This document shows, piece by piece, positions 59,693-64,000 of a stretch of 64,000 nt of DNA (position 1 is its first letter; each line of letters opens with the position of its first letter). Source of the DNA: JACVRW01 sp963850205 (lineage in GTDB: Bacteria; Actinomycetota; Thermoleophilia; Solirubrobacterales; Thermoleophilaceae); NCBI GenBank assembly GCA_963850205.1, contig CAWKKJ010000015.1, forward strand, positions 124,001-188,000, written 5' to 3'. The position numbers and the translations under genes were made by a program. The notes beneath the pieces are model-generated. The model saw nothing but the letters and a program-made list of their open reading frames with translations. It was not told the DNA's origin and searched no databases.

Positions 59693-61051
59693 GTGTCGTT
59701 TCGGCGCCGGTTGACCCTGGCCGCGGCTGCCGCCGTCGCGGTGGTGGCCCTCCTCACGGCGGTCGCGGCCTACGGCATCGTCCGGGGCGAGCTGCGCGGT
59801 CAGATCGACGAGTCCCTGCGTGAGCGCGCGGAGCCGGTGGCCCGCTTCGCCGATGGTCCGGCCGACCCCTTCATGCCGGGCCCGCCGGTTCCCCGCACCG
59901 AGCGGCTCGGCGGCGCGGGCGGCTACCTGCAGGTGATCGACGGCGACGGCCGCGCCGCCCGGGTGGACGGGAGCGAGGCCCGCCTGCCGGTCGATGAGGG
60001 CGCCGCCCGGCTCGCACGAATCGGCGGCGAGCCCAGGTTCAGCGACGCGGACGTGAGCGGGACCCGACTGCGGGTGCTCACCGTCCCGCTGGCGGAAGGA
60101 GGCGCCGTGCAGATCGCCCGGCCACTCGACGAGGTCGAGCAGGTGCTGGCGGACCTGCGCCTGATCCTGGGCGCCGTGCTGGTGCTGGGGGTGGCGCTGG
60201 CGCTCGTGCTGGGGCGACTGGTCACCCGCACCGCGCTCGCCCCGGTTGAGCGCCTGACCGAGGCCAGCGAGCACGTGGCCACCACCTCCGACCTCAGCCG
60301 GCGCATCGAGGCGCAGGGAAGCGACGAGCTCGGCCGCCTGGCCGGCAGCTTCAACACCATGCTCGACACCCTGGAACACACGGTGGCGGCGCTCGACCAG
60401 TCGCTGGTGGCCCAGCGACGCCTCGTGGCCGACGCCTCGCACGAGCTGCGCACCCCGCTGACCAGCCTGCGCACGAACATCGACGTGCTGCGCGATCCCG
60501 ACGGCCTGCCCGCCGAACAGCGCCGCGAGCTGCTCGACGATGTGGGCGCCCAGCTCGACGAGCTGACCCTGCTGGTGGGCGACCTGGTCCAGCTGGCCCG
60601 CGACGACGAGCAGCCGCTGGAGCCCCAGGACGTCCGCCTCGACCTGGTGGTGGCCGAGGCCGTAGAGCGCCACCACCGCCACGCCCGCAGCGTGCGCTTC
60701 GAGACCCGCCTCGAGCCCGCGGTGGTCGAGGGGATCCCCGACCGGCTCGAGCGGGCGGTGTCCAACCTCCTCGACAACGCTGCCAAGTTCAGCCCGCCGG
60801 ACAGCACCGTGGAGGTGATCCTGCAGGGAGGCGAGCTGAGCGTGCGCGACCACGGCCCGGGGATCGAGCCGGCGGACCTGCCCCACGTCTTCGACCGCTT
60901 CTACCGCTCGGCTACGGCTCGTGCGGTGCCCGGATCCGGGCTCGGGCTGGCGATCGTCCGCCAGGTGGCGGAGGGACACGGCGGGGCGGTCTCGGCCGAG
61001 GCCGCGCCGGGGGGCGGCACGCGCTTTCGGCTGGTGCTACCGGCGGTCTAG
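59693..61051 (+). CDS. Sensor histidine kinase
   Basis: 452 residues from GTG 59693: TM1 about 8-30, a sensor region to about 155, TM2 about 157-178 (ILGAVLVLGVALALVLG), HAMP, phosphoacceptor H250 in ADASHELRTPLTSLRTN, N box LLDNAAKFSPPD, G1 VRDHGPGIEPADL and G2 GSGLGLAIVRQVAEGHGG. It is the last gene before the palindrome at 61131. Confidence 0.95.
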   Translation: MSFRRRLTLAAAAAVAVVALLTAVAAYGIVRGELRGQIDESLRERAEPVARFADGPADPFMPGPPVPRTERLGGAGGYLQVIDGDGRAARVDGSEARLPVDEGAARLARIGGEPRFSDADVSGTRLRVLTVPLAEGGAVQIARPLDEVEQVLADLRLILGAVLVLGVALALVLGRLVTRTALAPVERLTEASEHVATTSDLSRRIEAQGSDELGRLAGSFNTMLDTLEHTVAALDQSLVAQRRLVADASHELRTPLTSLRTNIDVLRDPDGLPAEQRRELLDDVGAQLDELTLLVGDLVQLARDDEQPLEPQDVRLDLVVAEAVERHHRHARSVRFETRLEPAVVEGIPDRLERAVSNLLDNAAKFSPPDSTVEVILQGGELSVRDHGPGIEPADLPHVFDRFYRSATARAVPGSGLGLAIVRQVAEGHGGAVSAEAAPGGGTRFRLVLPAV

Positions 61052-61130
61052 GGTGGGCCGGCGGGCGCGTCCCTTCGCGCCCTCGTCACACACGTCACCG
61101 ACCCGTAACGCTGGACGGCCTGCGCCGAGC

Positions 61131-61177
61131 GTGTGGCTTCCGTAAGGCGCGCATATGGCGCCTTCTGGAAGCCACAC
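61131..61177. terminator. 47-bp palindrome, probable bidirectional terminator (type A, copy 2)
   Basis: Arms GTGTGGCTTCC (61131-61141) and GGAAGCCACAC (61167-61177), identical to those at 1243-1289, with the interior AAGGCGCGCATATGGCGCCTT adding a second stem. It lies between the histidine kinase stop and the convergent tRNA-Lys gene. About 40 of 47 bases match copy 1. Confidence 0.65.
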
Positions 61178-61258
61178 CCCCGGGAACCTTCTGACCGCCG
61201 GTGCGCGCACCCGGCCACCGCCCGCCGCTCACGGCCGCATGCGGCGACTCGGCGGCAG

Positions 61259-61331
61259 TGGGCCGTGTAGGAATCGAACCTACAACCTTGAGATTAAGAG
61301 TCTCCTGCTCTGCCAATTGAGCTAACGGCCC
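61259..61331 (-). tRNA. tRNA-Lys (anticodon CUU)
   Basis: The cloverleaf on the minus strand has acceptor GGGCCGT/ACGGCCC, D arm GCTC/GAGC, anticodon loop CTCTTAA (anticodon CTT), T arm TGTAG-GTTCGATT-CCTACA and discriminator A; CCA is not encoded. It reads AAG codons. Confidence 0.96.
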
Positions 61332-61361
61332 CGCGGCGATTCTAGAAGACGCCCAGCGCCG

Positions 61362-61721
61362 TTACTCCTTGGGGCCGGAGGCCACGTCCTTGAGCGCTTC
61401 CTCGCGCGACGAGTGGATCGGGAACACCCGGTCCAGGCCGGTGATCTCGAAGATCTTGGTGATGTTCTCGTCGGTGCACACCAGCGCGAGCGAGCCGCCG
61501 GCCGGCCGCAGCCGCTTGACCCCGCCCACCAGCACGCCGAGGGTGGTCGAGTCGATGAACGTGGCTTTCGACAGGTCCACGACGATCTGCTTCTTGCCCG
61601 ACTCGATCAGCTCCACCATCCGCTCCTTGAACTCGGGCGCGGTGTAGAGATCGACCTCGCCGCCGAGCTCGATCACGTGGGTGGTGTCGTCGATCGCCTC
61701 GTCTTCGATGTGAAAGTTCAC
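61362..61721 (-). CDS. STAS-domain anti-sigma factor antagonist
   Basis: 119 residues from GTG 61721: a SpoIIAA/RsbV-like STAS domain (THVIELGGEVDLYTAPEFKE, IVVDLSKATFIDSTTLGVLV). The serine usually phosphorylated by the anti-sigma kinase is in FIDST near residue 58. It would release a sigma factor when unphosphorylated. A matching RsbW-like protein lies at 41477; no sigma factor gene is in the window. Confidence 0.9.
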   Translation of the reverse strand: MNFHIEDEAIDDTTHVIELGGEVDLYTAPEFKERMVELIESGKKQIVVDLSKATFIDSTTLGVLVGGVKRLRPAGGSLALVCTDENITKIFEITGLDRVFPIHSSREEALKDVASGPKE

Positions 61722-61780
61722 GGCCGGAAAGATAGCCGGAGGCGGCGGCCCAGGCGGGCGCCTCCGCCAATAGCGGCCGC

Positions 61781-62455
61781 TCAGCCGCTCGGCGCCTGCT
61801 GCGCCGTCTGCGCCTGCGACTGCTTCTTCAGCTGCTTGGCCTGCTGCTGCACGGCCTTGCGCTGCCCCTCGGGGGCCAGGTCGACGGCCCTGGTGGTGGC
61901 CAGGTCCGCCGTTCGCTTGTCGCCCGCCAGGCTCGCGTACGCCACCAGCTGCAGGTAGGAGGCCGAGTCGTTCTCGGTCCGGGCGACGATGGCCGCCGCC
62001 TCCTGCGCCTCCTTGGGCTGATTGAGCGCCCCCACGTCGTAGACGCGCAGCGCGAAGGTGGCGGTGGCCGCGCTGGGGTCGCCCTCGGCTGCGTTCACAT
62101 AGCGCTGCCAGTTGGCCGCCGACCTGCGCAGCTCATCCTTCGCCTCGTCCGGGAAACCCGTCTGGCCGGACTGCTGCTGTGCGGTGGCGAGGTTGAAGTA
62201 GTCGCGCACCAGCTCCTGGAGCGCAGCCTGGTCGTCGGGATTGGCCTGCACGCGCTTCTCCAAGCGCTCGACCCGTTCCTCCAGCACGCTGTTGGGGTTG
62301 CCGCCGCCACTGCGATCGCTGAAGGCGTCGAACAGGCCGCCGGTCACGTCCCCGCCGATGCCGAAGAGCACCAGACCGCCGCCCATGAGCAGGGCCAGGA
62401 ACAGGTACACGACCTGCACCAAGCGCCGGCGGCGCCCTCTGAGATCGAACAGCAT
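61781..62455 (-). CDS. Membrane-anchored tetratricopeptide-like protein
   Basis: 224 residues: a basic start (MLFDLRGRRRRL), one membrane helix (VQVVYLFLALLMGGGLVLFG), a short linker, then helical TPR-like pairs (ERVERLEKRVQANPDDQAAL, RDYFNLATAQ, AASYLQLVAYAS-like), ending in a Gln/Lys/Ala-rich tail. Location next to tatC suggests an envelope role, but no partner is evident. Confidence 0.8.
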   Translation of the reverse strand: MLFDLRGRRRRLVQVVYLFLALLMGGGLVLFGIGGDVTGGLFDAFSDRSGGGNPNSVLEERVERLEKRVQANPDDQAALQELVRDYFNLATAQQQSGQTGFPDEAKDELRRSAANWQRYVNAAEGDPSAATATFALRVYDVGALNQPKEAQEAAAIVARTENDSASYLQLVAYASLAGDKRTADLATTRAVDLAPEGQRKAVQQQAKQLKKQSQAQTAQQAPSG

Positions 62456-62466
62456 GCGGCCGAAGG

Positions 62467-63243
62467 CTAGCTTGGGCCTTCGGCAGCTGGTGTGACCTGC
62501 TCGCCCACCTCGGCGGCGGGTCGCCCGAGCACCGAAGCGAGCCAGATGCTGAGCTCGTAGAGGAGGAGCAGCGGGATCATCTCCAGGATGAGGGTGAGCG
62601 GGTCCAGCGTCGGCAGCAGGGCGGCCACGACCGCGATCACCACGATCGCGTAGCGGCGGTTCTTCCTCAGCTTCTCCGGGCTGGTAACCCCCAGCCGGCA
62701 GGCCGCCAGGACCCCCACGGGGATCTGGAAGCCGATCCCCATCGCAATCATCAGCAACGTGACGAACGAGTAGTAGTCGCGGGCCCGGACCTGCGTGTTG
62801 AACTCGTCGGCGTTGAAGTTGAGCAGGAAGTCCAGCGCGGGCGTGAGCACCACGAAGTAGCAGAAGACCACCCCGATGACGAACAGCACCGGCACCATCA
62901 TCAACAGGGGCGTGGCCACCTTGCGCTCGGTGGGCGAGAAGGCCGGGAGCACGAAGGCGTAGAGCTGGTAGAGGATGATCGGCAGGCTGATCAGCAGGGC
63001 CGCGTAGGCCGAGTTGGTGAGCGTGGTGTAGAAGGCCTCGGCCGGCCCGAGGGTGATCGGCTCGATGCCGTCCGGCAGCGGCGCGTTGACGATCTCCAGG
63101 ACAAGGTGGTTCTGCCAGCCGGTCACCGCCCATGCCACACCGAAGGCGAGCGCAGAGATGATCAGCCGGCTGCGCAGCTCATCCAGGTGGTCGACGACCG
63201 ACAGGCGGGCGTCGTGGGCGATCGGCCGCAGGCGGCGCGCCAC
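62467..63243 (-). CDS. tatC: Sec-independent translocase subunit TatC
   Basis: 258 residues with six helices. The family motifs are HLDELRSRLIISALAF at the N-terminus, FYTTLTNSAYAALLISLPI, LPAFSPTERK, and a periplasmic-side loop before FVTLLMIAMGIGFQIPV. It recognises twin-arginine signals and forms the translocon with TatA. Start GTG 63243. The window encodes at least one likely client, the Tat-type cyclase at 58079. Confidence 0.96.
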   Translation of the reverse strand: MARRLRPIAHDARLSVVDHLDELRSRLIISALAFGVAWAVTGWQNHLVLEIVNAPLPDGIEPITLGPAEAFYTTLTNSAYAALLISLPIILYQLYAFVLPAFSPTERKVATPLLMMVPVLFVIGVVFCYFVVLTPALDFLLNFNADEFNTQVRARDYYSFVTLLMIAMGIGFQIPVGVLAACRLGVTSPEKLRKNRRYAIVVIAVVAALLPTLDPLTLILEMIPLLLLYELSIWLASVLGRPAAEVGEQVTPAAEGPS

Positions 63244-63253
63244 TACCGTCCAG

Positions 63254-63484
63254 TCAGGACCGCCGGTCGCCGGCGGTGCTGTGCACTGTCGGCTCGGGCT
63301 TCTCGGCGGCCGCGTCGGCCGCGTCGAGCTGCTCTTGCTCCTTGTCCTTACCGGTAACGGAGTCCTTGAACTCGCGCATGCCGCGCCCCAGGGAGCGCCC
63401 GAGGTCGGGCAGACGCTTGGGGCCGAAGATCACGAGCACGATGATCAGGACGATGACGATCTCGAGAGGGCCTGGGGTCGGCAT
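63254..63484 (-). CDS. tatA: Sec-independent translocase subunit TatA
   Basis: 76 residues: one helix (PLEIVIVLIIVLVIFGPKRL) followed by the amphipathic LPDLGRSLGRGMREFK and an acidic tail. The FGPKRLP hinge is canonical. It lies 10 bases before tatC and forms the pore of the Tat system. Confidence 0.95.
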   Translation of the reverse strand: MPTPGPLEIVIVLIIVLVIFGPKRLPDLGRSLGRGMREFKDSVTGKDKEQEQLDAADAAAEKPEPTVHSTAGDRRS

Positions 63485-63515
63485 GTGTCAGGTCATGGTA
63501 GCGCTGCCGGGGAGC

Positions 63516-64000
63516 TCACTTGTTGAAGTTCAGGTAGAAGCGGCTGGGAGTGGGTTCGGCCTGGCCCTGGTACTTGGAGCGGTTCTCGCGTGATCCGTAG
63601 GGTCGCTCCACGGGGCCGTCCATGCGCATGAAGGAGATCTGGCCAATGGGCATGGCCTCGTAGATCGTGATCGGGAGGTTGGCCACGTTGGACAGCTCGA
63701 GCGTGAGGTTCCCGGAGAAGCCGCTGTCCACGAAGCCCGCGGTGGAGTGGATCAGGAGCCCCAGCCGGCCGAGGCTCGACTTTCCCTCCAGCCGGGCCAC
63801 GAGGTCGTCGGGGAGGGTCACACGCTCGAGCGTCTGCCCCAGCACGAACTCCCCCGGGTGCAGGATGAAGGGCTCGCCGTCGTGCACCTCCACGAGCTCG
63901 GTCAGGTCGTCCATGGGGGCGCGGACGTCGATGTACGGATAGCGCGCGTTGTGGAAGACGCGAAAGCGCCGGTCGACCCGCACGTCGACGCTCGAGGGCT
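63516..64000 (-). CDS. dcd: dCTP deaminase, C-terminal part
   Basis: The gene runs off the right edge; about 160 C-terminal residues are visible. dUTPase-fold motifs are present: SSVDVRVDRRFRVFHN, FVLGQTLERVTLPDDLVARL, GKSSLGRLGL and HSTAGFVDSGFSGNLTLELS (with the catalytic Glu), then PIGQISFM. It makes dUTP from dCTP for dTMP synthesis; some members also hydrolyse dUTP, which the fragment does not settle. Confidence 0.94.
   Translation of the reverse strand, partial: PSSVDVRVDRRFRVFHNARYPYIDVRAPMDDLTELVEVHDGEPFILHPGEFVLGQTLERVTLPDDLVARLEGKSSLGRLGLLIHSTAGFVDSGFSGNLTLELSNVANLPITIYEAMPIGQISFMRMDGPVERPYGSRENRSKYQGQAEPTPSRFYLNFNK

Overview
The window is very GC-rich DNA (well over 65% G+C by eye) with tightly packed genes, many GTG/TTG starts and many 4-base start/stop overlaps. 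There is no trace of an outer-membrane system. A c-di-AMP (ydaO-type) leader precedes a cell-wall hydrolase, trehalose metabolism appears in three places, and several secreted proteins are Ala/Pro-rich. Together this points to a chromosome of an actinobacterium, most likely the Thermoleophilia/Solirubrobacterales group. That placement is inference from gene style; no 16S rRNA gene is present.

Layout. 1-6.8 kb: end of a SAM hydrolase gene, birA, a large SF2 helicase on the minus strand, then a forward run of TlpA-like lipoprotein, GNAT, GalT-like protein and an unknown protein. 7-9.9 kb: an unknown exported protein, tRNA-Arg(CCU) with a duplicated 3' half 325 bp downstream around a small ORF, and a TetR/DUF2867 divergent pair sharing an operator-like palindrome. 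9.9-18.3 kb: a sugar region with PfkB kinase, FucP-like permease, sugar-binding lipoprotein, a broken otsB, a GH65 disaccharide phosphorylase and two tail-to-tail beta-phosphoglucomutase-like HAD proteins. 18.6-24.7 kb: collagen-like secreted protein, a STAND ATPase with a C-terminal HTH, an M28 peptidase and a coiled-coil membrane protein. 24.7-30.4 kb: nudC-like, pyrE, a c-di-AMP riboswitch upstream of an M23 hydrolase, an L,D-transpeptidase and a CPBP protease whose ORF is fused by a frameshift to a HAD gene.

31-44.6 kb: PIG-V-like mannosyltransferase, MscS channel, PBP1A, thiL, a degenerate M28-like membrane protein, a two-component/HtrA operon, an RsbW-like ATPase, and treT-otsA. 44.7-50.8 kb: the conserved rpsF-ssb-rpsR-rplI-dnaB block, then a DnaC-like ATPase and purA. 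50.8-58.9 kb (minus strand): UDP-GlcNAc epimerase, 6-dehydrogenase, truncated 3-dehydrogenase and hexapeptide acyltransferase, resembling four of the five enzymes for a diacetamido-uronic acid, then membrane proteins, two RDD proteins, DUF2752 and a frameshifted DUF4190 gene. Upstream lie a class IV aminotransferase and a cyclase-family protein. 59-64 kb: a second two-component system, tRNA-Lys(CUU), a STAS protein, a TPR-like membrane protein, tatC, tatA and the end of dcd.

Most notable. (1) All seven convergent junctions that have 50 bp or more between the flanking genes carry a strong palindrome. Five of them fall into a family with variable outer stems, TTC(C)/GGAA at the stem apex and usually an ATATGG centre. 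(2) Two regions show three mutually exclusive hairpin arms. (3) A tRNA attachment-site scar surrounds an island of only 290 bp. (4) Four genes carry lesions (two in-frame internal deletions, three single-base shifts), which may be real decay or assembly error and should be checked on reads.
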